From Gymnogyps californianus (taxonomy: Eukaryota; Chordata; Aves; Accipitriformes; Cathartidae): DNA of 64,000 bases. This document shows, piece after piece, positions 13,601 through 25,400 of this stretch; position 1 is the stretch's first letter; every line of letters starts with the position of its first letter. The DNA lies in NCBI RefSeq assembly GCF_018139145.2, contig NC_059500.1, forward strand, positions 24,595,437 through 24,659,436, read 5' to 3'. The notes under the pieces were generated by a model, which saw only the letters and a program-made list of their open reading frames with translations, ran no database searches and was not told the DNA's origin. The translations under genes were made by a program, and so were the position numbers.

Positions 13601-13659
13601 ACCCTCTCTGTTGTTAGACCAACAGCAGCATTGCAGTAGGCCTTCCCCATCATCTGAAC
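10644..13659. other. AT-rich non-coding DNA, no gene seen
   Basis: No exon-like frame with splice context and no RNA gene. Frames of up to about 87 codons occur on both strands without recognisable domains. The sequence looks like single-copy DNA. Confidence 0.55.
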
Positions 13660-14010
13660 AGGGGAGTCGTGAGTACGTTAAAAGGCTGAGCGTTTCCTAT
13701 GAGTGCATCGCATCCGCCAGCCACGTATCACTGCTAAAAGAAACATGGCACGCAGATGTTTAAATTATTTACACTCATAATCGGCCTTTATGTTACATTG
13801 CTGAGCCAAGCCTCTGTTATTCTAGTGCATAATTGATGGTGCTCAGTAGTGGAAAAGTTAGAAAAGCGGAAGTAATGCGATGCGAAAGTTGAGTGAGGCA
13901 GCTCCAGCTGGCTCAGCCTGCCTGGGCTGAGCTGCCCATGCGGCCGCCTGGAGAAGGCAGGGTAATGGGCCGGGACTGGGCGTCGTGTCAGGGGCTTGGT
14001 TTCGCATTTG
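13660..14010. promoter_or_regulatory. CpG-enriched patch
   Basis: CpGs cluster here (for example around 13,678-13,760 and 13,866-14,005, including GCGGCCGCC), while surrounding DNA has very few. In the core 13,861-14,010 I count about nine CpGs at roughly 60% GC, an observed/expected ratio near 0.65. It is short for a CpG island and no exon with a start codon follows. It could be a small regulatory element or just a GC-rich pocket. Confidence 0.3.
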
Positions 14011-16739
14011 AGGGGGAAAGGGTTTCTTCAGCTGAGCCATGTGACTAGCAAGGACTTGAAGGCTTTAGTAGTTTGTTGCAAATCACTTCTGTAAAGCTTT
14101 CAGAGGAATTAGAAGTCTGTATTCTCCGAAAGGGGTAGTTTACCATGAATCCTGCATGATTTTTGATGGTACAGTGACAGGTGTCAGTAGATGGCAAAAG
14201 GGTCGTAATGCCCTAGTCATTCTAGTACAGAGAATTGCATAACCAGGAATATTTTATAAAGGCTACAGACCTTCAGAAATTCTGACCGTTTTATCATACA
14301 CAAGAATCTCTCACACACAAAAATAATCCAAAGACTGCCCTATTTTGGAATGACTTTTGTAATATTCTGGCTATCTTGGATGCAAATTAGTACAATATAA
14401 AATACACCCAATTATTTGAAAATATCAGTTATGTTGTTTCCAGGAGCTTCTGCTAATTTATAAAGCAACTTAATATCTCATTTCTGACATAAATATTGAA
14501 ATATCCTGTAAAGAATGTATGTGATTTACAAATATGAACTCATTTTAAAGGTTCATTTCTGCCCTCCCCTCCCTTTGTTGGGCTTTTTTTTAATCTTAAG
14601 TCAGCAGGTTTATTTTTGTGTCTCTCCAGCATGCTACATGTGTCTTGTGTGGTAATGCACCTCACACCATGATATGACAGAGGAGGAATGATTGCTTTTG
14701 GGCTTTGGCCTGTATCTAATAAAGTCTGTGAAAGTTCAGTACTAAATTATTTTGGAACAGCAGCAATTCCTTTGTTGCTGGTTTTTCTAGATGAGTGTCC
14801 TAATCACCAAAACTCGCAGCATTTCTTTTTTGTTATCATCAGGATAAAAAAGGGGTGTTTCACTACAGAAACAAGAAAGATGGTCAGAGTAACGAAGTAA
14901 GTTAGTCAGGAAGTTATTGTGGATTCTATTATCAACCTCTAGGTACATTGAAATTTTTTCGTAGCGGTATTTGTCTTTGAGGCAACTAGTGTTTAGCCAC
15001 GTGGTGTAGCTGCAAGTAGACCTCTTGTGTAACTGGCAATGAATAGTGCTAATGAGCAGGACTTTCTCCACTCGTGAAAACAGGGGCTGCAGCTTGTGTA
15101 AACACTACTGGTGTAGCTGAAATGGACATATTGTGACAAGGGATGCATGGCTGAAATAATGAAACATTTGTGCACCTCACTTTCATTTTGATAGAAATTG
15201 GTGCACTCCTAATAGTTGGAGCCCTTGACCCAAACACAGTGTTTTAATGCACTTGAACTGATTATATATTTTTATACTAAGTAACGCTTAGTGTGTGCAT
15301 GTTGTAAATGACCACTCATTATTTAACTAAACCTCTGCTTATATTACCTTCATACACAGAGGTTGTGCTAATTCTGGCATTTGCATGCTAAATGCTCACT
15401 CTATGACAATTCTTCAGGTGATAAAGTGGCTAATAACTTTTATTATTATTTCTAAGCAGAGAAAATGAATGTTTCATCCCCATTCATTGTTAAGAATAGT
15501 GCAGAAATCCCAAATTGTTTCATCCCTATGCTTTAATAAGCTTCTCTCATTAATATTTCCTATATTAATTCTGCCAAAAAGACCCAAACAAACAAACAGC
15601 AAGAAAAGAAAAAAAGAAATGAAGGAAATCTTGCAAAGATTATTATGACAATAAAAATGACAAAAAATGTACAAAATTATATTACATATAGAAAATGCAG
15701 CCTTGTAACATTTAATGAAGCAACACAAATCCTTACTGCTTCTTAGATGATGGTGCTATAAAATACCCTAATAAGCCATAAAGAAGGGAACCTGTGTCCT
15801 GTTGAAAATAATATATAGCAAAGTCCTGTGCCACAACATTAGGGAGGCAAAAACAGAGAGAAAATTAATTAGACACTGAGGAAGACAAATCCTCAAGCAA
15901 TCTTTTTGCCTGGCACTGCGTTAAACAAGAGCTGTAAGGATATGATATTAAGAAGCATATTTTTTCAATTAGAAAACATTTTGAAGAATTTGATTTTGTC
16001 AAAGTTATTTGCACACTGGAAATTACTTTTGTGTTCCAGAATAAGGAAATCAGTGTTTTCAGATAGGTACATACCGTTTATGTATCTATTTGTATAGATA
16101 AATGATCATGTGCTTGTGTGTATATAATTGCTATACAAACTCACATTTTTGCAGACTCTGTACCACAAGTATATGAATATCTGTCTAAATCAAGACTCCA
16201 GCCTACCTTTGGCTTTGGAAGAGAAGGAGGAAGAGAAGACTTTGTGGTATGAATCGGAGTCTGTTCTTCCTTGGCTTCCATCTTTTAATTCGTTATTCAA
16301 AACATCTACTTTAAAGAAAAAGATTTGTAGTCCTCTAGGTGAGTGAAGGGTTTAGCACTGGCGGAAATTCACATCCCAGCTGCAGAGGTGTAATGGCAAT
16401 GGTGACAGGCTGAGTTTTAAAGGTTGTTCAGGGAAGTTCTCACGTGCCAGCACTTTAAAAATCCAGATGTGTAGTCTGCTTTGATAACTCAAAGTGCAGT
16501 TACCTTTTCTTTGTATTATACAGCTTAGTCAGTCAGCAAATGTAAGTAGTTGCAATTTAAGAAGTTAGGTATTCGATCAAAAGTTCTTAAAATGGGATAT
16601 ATCAATCTATGAAACAACTTCAGGTATGGGCTACTAATATGTGTGAGTTTCTTAATGCATCATTTACATCCCAGGGCTTCAGCACTCCAAGGTTTTGTGT
16701 CTTGTTTTTGAGTTACCTTCTGTTTCTGGGACATTTTGT
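14011..16739. other. AT-rich non-coding DNA, no gene seen
   Basis: Stops are frequent in all frames; a 94-codon minus frame (14,787-15,071) has no recognisable features. No repeat family was identified by eye. Confidence 0.55.
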
Positions 16740-16822
16740 GTAAGATAGCTATATATATTATTTGTAATATAAATTTGTATACATGTATATATGTAATGTA
16801 TATTTGTAAGATAGCTATATAT
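16740..16822. repeat. AT-rich segment with a duplicated 17-bp motif
   Basis: The motif GTAAGATAGCTATATAT occurs at 16,740-16,756 and again at 16,806-16,822. The DNA between and after is TA-rich (TATACATGTATATATG and similar). The 66-base spacing suggests a small local duplication that has since diverged. Confidence 0.7.
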
Positions 16823-17050
16823 TTAGTAGCTATAAATATGTAAAGATATGAAATTAAAAGAGTCTCCTTTCTACTTCTCCAGAAAAAGATGGGCTCTGTT
16901 TTCTCAAATCTGTCCAGCCATGTTCCTTGTTAGACTGTAAGGAGAAGGCTCTGATCCTTTAATATTTTGTTGTAATTGTTAATTAGCATTAAATTATAGT
17001 GAATCTGTTTTGTAGAACTACATTTCTTATTGATCCAAAATTAAACTGTT

Positions 17051-18640
17051 AATCATAGAATCATAGAATCGTTTAGGTTGGAAAAGACCTTTAAGATCAT
17101 CAAGTCCAACCGTTACCCTACAGTACTGCCAAGTCCACCACTAAACCATGTCCCTAAGTGCCACATCTACATGTCTTTTAAATACCTCCAGGGATGGTGA
17201 CTCAACCAGTTCCCTGGACAGCCTGTTCCAATGCTTGACAACCCTTTTGGTGAAGAAATTTTTCCTAATATCCAATCTTAACCTCCCCTGGTGCAACTTG
17301 AGGCCATTCCCTCTTGTCCTATCACTTGTCACCTGGCAGAAGAGACTGACACCCACCTCATTACAACCTACTTTCAGGTAGTTGTAGAGAGTGATAAGGT
17401 CTCCTGTCAGCCTCCTTTTCTCCAGACTAAACAACCCCAGTTCCCTCAGTCGCTCCTCAGAAGACTTGTTCTCTAGATCCTTCACCAGCTTCATTACCCT
17501 TCTTTGGACATGCCCCAGCACCTCAATGTCTTTCTTGTAGTGAGGGGCCCAAACCTGAACACAATATTCGAGGTGCGGCCTCACCAGGGCTGAGTACAGG
17601 GGGACAATCACTTCCCTAGTCCTGCTGGCCACACTAGTTCTGATACAAGCCAGGATGCTATTGGCCTTCTTGGCCACCTGGGCACACTGCCGGCTCATAT
17701 TCAGCCGGCTGTCAACCAACACCTCCAGGTCCTTTTCCGCCAGGCAGCTTTCCAGCCACTCTTCCCCAAGCCTGTAGCGTTGCATGGGGTTGCTGTGACC
17801 AAGTGCAGGACCCGGCACTTAGCCTTGTTGAATCTTATACAATTGGCCTCAGCCCATCGATCCAGCCTGTTCAGATCCCCCTGTAGAGCCTTTCTACTCT
17901 CAAAGCAGATCAACACTCGTGCCCAACTTGGTGTCATTTGCAAACTTACTGAGGGTACACTTGATCCCCTCATCCAGATCATTAATAAAGATTTTAAATA
18001 GAACTGTCCCCAGTACTGAGCCCTGGGGAATGCAACTTGTGACTGGCCACCAACTGGATTTAACTCCATGCACCACCACTCTTTGGGCCTGGCCATCCAG
18101 CCAGTTTTTTACCCAGTGAAGAGTACGGCCGTCCAAGCCATGAGCAGCCAGTTTCTCCAGCAGAATGCTGTGGGAAATGGTGTCAAAGGATTTACTAAAG
18201 TCCAGGTAGACAACATCCACAGCCTTTCCCTCATCCACTAAGTGGGTCACCTTGTCATAGAAGGAGATCAGGTCAGTCAAGCAGGACTTGCCTTTCATAA
18301 ACGCATGCTGACTGGGCCTGATCACCTGCTTGTCCTGTATGTGCCGTGTGATGGCCCTCAGGATGATCTGCTCCATAACCTTCCCTAGCACCAAGGTCAG
18401 ACTGACAGGCCTGTAGTTCCCCGGATCCTCCTTCCAGCCCTTCTTGTAGATGGGCGTCACATTTGCTAACCTCCAGTCAACTGGGACCTCCCCATTTTGC
18501 CAGGACTGCTGAGAAATGATTGAAAGTGGCTTGGTGATCACTTCCGCCAGCTCCCTCAGTACCCTTGGGTGGATCCCATCCGGCCCCATAGACTTGTGTG
18601 TGTCTAAGTGGTGTAGCAGGTCACTAATCATCTTTACTAC
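17051..18640 (-). mobile_element. CR1 LINE, 5'-truncated
   Basis: A non-LTR retrotransposon fragment of about 1.6 kb on the minus strand. Its 3' end carries two tandem ATTCTATG-type units (17,051-17,070 as seen on the plus strand), the hallmark of CR1. A 3' UTR of about 70-90 bases precedes it. Upstream lies the C-terminal half of ORF2, from the start of the reverse transcriptase fingers to the ORF end. The endonuclease domain and ORF1 are absent, the usual result of incomplete reverse transcription. No target-site duplication was found, which is common for CR1. The 5' boundary near 18,640 is set by where protein similarity stops. Confidence 0.95.
17138..18631 (-). pseudogene. CR1 ORF2 reverse transcriptase, broken
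   Basis: Three overlapping frames together give the reverse transcriptase and C-terminal part of CR1 ORF2: 18,631-17,900, a middle piece to about 17,800, and 17,818-17,141. In the first piece YRPVSL lies at residues 73-78, the motif A region [10 protein letters not shown] at 141-150 and IPQGSVLG at 201-208. The motif C box reads F-A-N-D at 230-233, so the first catalytic aspartate is asparagine (codon 17,936-17,938). One extra base in the A run 17,902-17,904 and one missing C near 17,799-17,800 shift the frame, judged against the family pattern. The ORF ends at a stop just after VALRDMV. It cannot encode an active enzyme. Confidence 0.92.
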
Positions 18641-18817
18641 TTAGTAAATAGTAGCCAATATTTATGAGTAGAGTTAACACTGGGGAATGTTGTAAAATCT
18701 GCCATTTTTGGTTTGGTTGGAGAGGTGTGCTTTGGGGTGGCTGGTGAGAGTCCATCCTGTGACACGGTGGTAGATGGCTAATGAGATTTCTGTCAAAAGG
18801 ATGACAGTTAAATCTCG

Positions 18818-18990
18818 GATCACAGGACTATCCAGGCTGAAAGGGACCTCAGGAGGTGTCTAGTGCTGCCAGGTGCCCCTGAAGCCATTCCCTGCTCCCA
18901 GTGGACAGGCCCAACTCCCTTGGCCTCTCTTCGCAGGGCCTGTGCTGCAGCCGTGATGGTCTCTGTGGCCTCCAGCTCAACTCACTCCAG
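18818..18990 (-). mobile_element. Older CR1 3'-end fragment
   Basis: The plus-strand text ATCACAGGACTATCCAGGCT, then AAAGGGACCTCAGGAGGT, matches the pattern of an older CR1 3' end read in reverse (the ATCACAGAATC-ACC-GG-TGGAAGGGACCT type). Further on, CTCCAGCTCAACTCACTCCAGTCT resembles the end of its coding region. It is more diverged than the adjacent CR1 and has no usable frame. It lies about 180 bases from that element and is probably an independent, earlier insertion. Confidence 0.6.
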
Positions 18991-21887
18991 TCTATCTGGA
19001 GCAATAGTACACGAGAGAATTACACATAACATACATAAAACAGAAGACCTTCTAGAGCTGTGCCCAGAGGGTTCTGTGCAGGGTGTCCAAACCACTCATC
19101 TATCACACTGAATTAGGAGGGGCTGAGGGTATATTTCTAAGATGGTGTCTCCACCTCCCAACTGCCATTTTGACCACTCAGGCTCACTCGAGCATCAAAT
19201 CTTTTCGTGAGCACAGGGCTTGCCCTCTGCACTCTTTCACTGCAGAGGGAGCGCACTGCTGGCACCCGAGAAGGAAATTAATCTGGCATTGCCTATCCTG
19301 CAATTAGTCAGCTCACCATGCAGGAGGTGGAGGCTTCTAAAAAATGTTTTGCTCTCCTTAAGTAAATTTAAACATTTTTTATTTTAATACTTAGGGTCGT
19401 TTTGGGTCTTTTTTATGAATTTTTCACATACTACGTCCCATACTGCTTGGTGTAATTCACTCTCAGATGTAAATCTCAAAACATCTTGATATCAAAAGTT
19501 GCTCTTGTTTTGTGGGGGTTTTTTTGTGTGTGTGTCTGTGCTTTTTTTTTGGTGTGCTTCCTAGGTAAAAAAAAAATTAAAATTGAGACAGATATTTCCA
19601 CAGGCAGGCTAAATTACAATAGCTGCCAGTTACCTTCTTTGCTGCTTTTAAAATTATACTAGGTATCTCAGAAACTTGTGTCTAAGATGTGCATTTGAAT
19701 AGGTACCTTCTGTCACATGTAGTTTTCCTTTCTTCCTTTCATGGTCCTTGTATTTTTTCTTTTTGTGTCCAAAAATAAAGTTCTGTGCTTGATTTTGTAG
19801 AGAGAGAGGTATGTTTAGAGGGAGGACATACCTATTAAAGTGTATAGACTGTTTCTAGGGAATTGCATATCTGGATGGTCTGGATAGCTCCATGGTGTGT
19901 TCTTGAAATCTTACTTGCCTTATTTATGACTTGTGCTTGTGGAGAGAACATAAATAGCTGGGGAGAAAAACATGCAGGGAATACTATCCTGCACATAAAG
20001 GGAGGTGCTGTATTTCTGTATGTAGCTTATCCTTTTCCACTGGAGAAGGAAGAATTAGTGCATCCTTCAGGGACATAAAAGATTTTTCTGCCAGAGTAAT
20101 TTATAGCATGGACTAAGTATTTTTTGTAGCTGCCAAGTGCCTTTTTTTATGTTTTTGGAAGTAATAAGGTAGGATTACAAACTATAAATTATTATAGTGG
20201 TAGCTACTCACAAGCTTGCCCACCCATTCATGCTGCATAGTCAGTACTTTATGGAAAGTTATGTTTAATTTCACTTAATGAGTACTTAGGACAGAGTCCT
20301 CTCAAATGCTTTGATGGGCTGTTAAATTTACAAATGTCCTGCAGCTATAAATTACCAATATAGATTAGTAGAAAGAGTACATTGCCATATATTTCACATG
20401 ATTTACTTAATGTCACAGTCTTTTCTTCTTTTTTCCCAAACTGGAGGCCCACAAATGGTGCGGCAGGATATCCCCACCACCTGTGACGATTCTTACTTCT
20501 GCATTAAGGTTTAAGTACTTTTTGGTGTTTTGATTTTTTTTCTGTTTTTTTTTTTTCTCATAAGAAATGAGTAGAAGGGTGTGTGTTCATTTATTAACTC
20601 ATGGACAACAAATGGTAATATGGCAATTGCTGTAATTAGTAATATGACATAATTAAATCAGATAGAAATACCTTTTCACCTACAAAAGGAAATAAGATAA
20701 TATTTTTTATTCTCAAATATTGAAAGTTGCTTCTAACAATAGAACGTACTAACCAAACTTAATTAAAGGCTTAGTCATGAAAATCTTCTGTGTAATCAAG
20801 TAGCCATTATTCTTTGACTTCACTGATACTTTTTTAAGTGAAAAAGAATTATTTTCACTAGTCTATGGATTTTGGAATTGGGCCCAAAAGTCATTTGCTT
20901 TGTATATATAACTGAAGGGCAAATGCAGTTTGTACCTTTTTGAAACAGATTTTTTTTTAATCTTTGAAGGGGACAGCTTGGGCAGCAGATGAAATAATTC
21001 AATTTCTTTTCTCCTGATTATTTTCCAAATTTGTATAAAATAGCTGTCATGCTCTAGAATGAATTGTTCTCCTTCTTATATTCTTGGATTTCAGTTGAGT
21101 TTTAGATAAAGAAATCTTGCTGCTTTGATTACTTTTTATCTTGAACATGTCATGTTGTCCACCCTTCATCCCCTAAAAATAATCTTTCATTGCACTTGCT
21201 TTAATAAATGTAAAAGCTGTGGGTAACAGATTACAACTAAAAATGTTACTAATTGATAACTGTGTATGAACAGCTCACTTAAGGAGTAATAAATGTGCTT
21301 TCCTACCAGTATTTTAAATAAGATACTTTTTAAAAAATTGTTTTGTTGATTATTTTTCTATAGATGTATATGTGAAAACGAATGATAGCTCTCTAGTTTT
21401 GCGTGACTGCGGTTTTGTGGAGGGGGAAGATTGTTGTGGTTAAGTGTTTTTGAGGAGAGCCCAGTGTGCCTGTGAGGAGTTTTTTAAAAATATTGCTAAC
21501 TGTCCCTTTTGTAGGACAGTAGGAATTTGTGGGAATATGTTATATGTTAGAAAATGTGAGAGCTGGAGAGTTAACATAATCTTTTTTTTTATTGGATGAA
21601 TATTAAAATTGTGTTGCTATTTCTAGGTACTAGTTAAATTCATGCTCATGTTCCTATCTGTTCCTCCTGTGAAGACAGTAAAAGTTACACACAGAATGTA
21701 AACTCCTACAAAGAAATCATATGGGAGATAAATGTTTCACTGGTCATAGATTATGTGACAGAATTATTAGTGGGGTCTTACAACAGGAATTGGGTTATAA
21801 AAGTACAGTAGTTAGCTTTACATGTATTCATAATTAAAGAGTTTTCTGAAGTTTCTGTCCTCAGAAACATTTTTAAAGCTATTTTAT
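18991..21887. other. Non-coding DNA with T/G-rich runs
   Basis: No gene supported. A T/G-rich low-complexity stretch lies near 19,505-19,560. Frames of 60-80 codons occur by chance. Nothing else was recognised. Confidence 0.55.
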
Positions 21888-22021
21888 ATTATTGTCGTGG
21901 TTTAACCCCAGCCAGCAACTAAGCACCACGCAGCCGCTTCCCCTCCCCCTCCCAGTGGGGTGAGGAGGAGGAAAGCAAAGGAAAAAAAAAAAGTAAAACT
22001 CGTGGGTTGAGATAAGAACAG

Positions 22022-22027
22022 TTTAAT
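22022..22027 (-). terminator. Poly(A) signal ATTAAA of LTR copy 2
   Basis: ATTAAA on the minus strand about 200 bases downstream of the TATA box, in the same place as in copy 1. Confidence 0.45.
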
Positions 22028-22222
22028 AACTAAAGTAAAATATAATACTAACAATAGTAATAATGAAAAATAATAATAATAGTAATGAAAAGGAATGCAA
22101 CAAAAGGGGGGGGGGGAGAAAAAAAAAACCAGTGATGCACAATGCAATTGCTCACCACCCGCTGACCGATGCTCAGTTAGTTCCCGAACCGCGATCCGCC
22201 CCTCCCGGCCAACTCCCCCGTG

Positions 22223-22228
22223 TTTATA
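22223..22228 (-). promoter_or_regulatory. TATA box of LTR copy 2
   Basis: TATAAA on the minus strand in the same CCAGTATATAAACAC context as in copy 1, at the same position within the LTR. Confidence 0.6.
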
Positions 22229-22499
22229 TACTGGGCATGACGTTCCATGGTATGGAATACCCCTTTGGCTAGTTCAGGTCAGCTGCCCCGGCTCTGCTCC
22301 CTCCCAGCTCCTTGCCCACCTGCTTGCTGGCAGAGCATGGGAAACTGAAAAGTCCTTGGCTTAAGATAAGCGCTACTTAGCAACAGCTAAAACATCAGTG
22401 TGTTATCAACATCATTCTCACACTAAATCCAAAACACAGCACTGTACCAGCTACTAAAAAGAAAGTTAACTCTGTCCCAGCCGAAACCAGGACAATTAT

Positions 22500-25400
22500 A
22501 CACTAAACAAGAACATAGACTCCTTTATTATTCTTTTCTCAAGAAAATAATGTTTATTGTCTTCAGGAATGTCTAAGAGAAAAAAGGCAAAAAAGCAAAG
22601 CAACTTGCTAAAAAAATGCTGATTTGAAAGGTATCCCGTATATGGTTCATCCTCCTTCATTTGAACTAGATGTTTTCAGTGCCGTTTCTGATTTAAAGGA
22701 CTGTTCTGGAAAGATGGTATGTAATTTTTCAGAGCAGTTATGTGGCAGTTTTTTCACTTTATATGGGAAATGCAGCAAAATGCTGCAGTTTTCCCTTTAA
22801 GTACTGTTTTTTTATTAGATGATAGGTAGTGGCAAATCCTTCTTTGTATCCAGTGTTCATCTAAACTTTTGACACTGAGATGTGAGATGCATTTCAGATC
22901 TATTTCAAAGTTTACCAAGTTTATTTGCTTCTTTTGATTGCTCGGACAGTTGGTCTGAGACAAATAGGTATTGCTATTGCTGATGTAGAATAGCAGTTGG
23001 AGAGCAGGACTGTATGGCAAGTTGTACGATACCCATCTTTGGAAACGGAAAAGGGCACTTAACATGTACCAGAGGAAACCTCAGAAAGGACAATATTGAA
23101 ACGTATTTGTTGGTCAATATATTAGGATTGCTGGCAAGTTAGTAAGGTCGTTGAACTGTGAGCACCTCCAGATGTTCTGATGAATAGCTTGCTGAGTAAA
23201 CTATTGTAAGTCACTTGAATTTCTCTCTGCCAGGAATCTCAACTGTAAAAACTGACATTAAAAGCAGGGCTTTATACAGTTCTTGAGAGCTGCTGCCAAA
23301 TAATGTTTTTAAAATCCTGTATTTGTGTTCTGGTATCAGTAAAACAGTGGGAAATAGATGGTAAAGGAGATGGGTGAAGCCAGAGACCCGTTAAGGCTAA
23401 TCTGAGCATGGTAGATTTTTCTAAAGGCAGGTAATTCTTTGGAGGCTGTTAATACAAACCAGGTGGAGTAGTAGCTGAATATTCTGAAATCTGCACGCTA
23501 GACACTGGAATTTGGCTCTCCATTTAGTTAAGTAAAACAACAAAAAAAAGACCATTTTTTGACCTTTGGTTTTGGAGGGAGAGAACCTAAGGAGAGTGCT
23601 AACTGTATTTTCTCCTTCTTAAAGATGCCATTTTCTGAAGTTCTGCTCTGCCATTTTTGACAACTATACTTCGCACTGATCAGTCATTTCTGAAAGAGGG
23701 TAACTGAAGATTAACTAAGATATCATTAATCTCATTAACATACAGGTTTATATTTTAGATCATTAGCAGTAGATTTTTACTTGAAAACAGACAATTTTCT
23801 GCCTTGCGGATAGTTTCACTTTTTTGAAAAGTGTCTGAAAGTCTCCCCACATTTTTTGTTTCTGGTCATGGCTAATTCAACAACGTTGTTAATAGGAGGT
23901 ATCCACCCAAGGGAAGCCACACCTGTATTGATTGCACCTTATGGAAAGCAAGAATTTAAATGTTGGGTATTGTAAGTCACAAGTGCAGTGTTTAAGGTCC
24001 AAGAATTGTGTCTATTGAGGTATGTTTTTAGTGTCTTCTTTAGAAGTATGAGAGGAGAGGTAGCCGTTTGCCACACATAGTTTGGTGAAGATCTAATCTT
24101 TTTGAATTTATTGCTTGTGAGTTATTATTTCTAATCACACGCTTGATTGACTCCAGCTAAATGACTCTGACTGAGAAGGCAGGGAGTTAAATCTAAAACT
24201 GTAAGTATGTATTTTAACTCAAAATAGGGATCATCATGGAATGTGTTCTCAATCAGCACTTGACATTCATCTGAATATATAGTTGAAAAGAAAAAAAAAA
24301 AGGTAAGCACTGTTCTATCCTTGGGCAGGAGCAGTGTGTGAAAAACTGTGATTGAGCTCTGAGGATGAAAATGGAAGCCCTGGAGGGTACATAGAAATAA
24401 TGACACTGGGGCCCCTGATGGTGTTATGCTAAGTGTGGTTAATATTGCAAATGTACTATGAGAGGAAAATCAAGTGACCCTTTGAAATCCTTTCTGAGAT
24501 TGCCAAGTCATTGTGAAGTTTCAGAAAGATACCTATAAATGAGCTAACGAAAGAACTGATTTTTAGAATAAAATGGTACTATATGCAAATTTTATCAATG
24601 TTTGAAAGATGCACACTACAGTCTTGCTAAACCGCTTCTCAGATAAGAAAATCTTAGACAGATGAGTGGTCTTGTTTTTTCCATAATGAGAGAAACTCCT
24701 GAGGAGGAGCTTTTCAGTTGGTCCTAAATTGAAAGGATCATGACACTGGAATAGTCAAAATGTAGATTATTTTATTTTCAGGAAAAACATGCAAAAGAGA
24801 GGGGTTTTGTTTTGGTTTTGTTTATTTTTTTAAATAAGGGAAAAATAGTGCTACTTGCAGATTCTCTTTTTACAGGTATTAGAGTTGGTTTTTTTCCCCT
24901 GTCCTTCAGACATTTGACTTTGTAGTTTTTGTTTTATCTCATAATGCAGATGGAGACTGAGGTTTTTAAGGTACTGATGGAGCTCCTTCTAGATTCAGCA
25001 ATTTCTTGTTCTATTATTTTACAGTTTAATGGTGAACAAAATGGTTTTTGTCCCTGCAAACCTATATGCTGTGGAGTATCCAAGATGACAGAAGGAAATT
25101 GGCTTTTATAAAACATGTGAATGTATTTGAAATTGGTAACCACAATTAAGAACAGAATTGGCAAAGTGAATCATTTACAAGGCCTAACAATGAAAATTTT
25201 TGTTTTCTTTTTAAGAGAGAAAATTGGCAGCAAGTGTGGATAATAAATTACGAGATGTGTTATTTTGCAATTTTTAAGTCCAACTCATGATCTCACTGAA
25301 GTCAGTGGAAAAAACTGCCATTGCCTTAAGTAAAATCAGGAGGGTGATCTTTCTGAGAACAAAAATTGATTTAACCTCTGATAATTCCAGGCGTATTTTC

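Larger units (their letters stand above)
21893..22494 (-). mobile_element. Solo LTR, ERVL-like, copy 2 (602 bp)
   Basis: Same family, length and orientation as the LTR at 10,037, with the same TG...CA termini. It is flanked by an exact 5-bp target-site duplication, ATTAT (21,888-21,892 and 22,495-22,499). The TATAAA and ATTAAA motifs are conserved on the minus strand. An 11-base G run (22,106-22,116) replaces the A/G mixture of copy 1. The different duplication shows an independent insertion, not a duplication of copy 1. Internal viral genes are absent. Confidence 0.93.

Noticed and set aside
17148..18119. Plus-strand frames of 61-77 codons
   Set aside because: They are antisense shadows of the CR1 reverse transcriptase on the minus strand.
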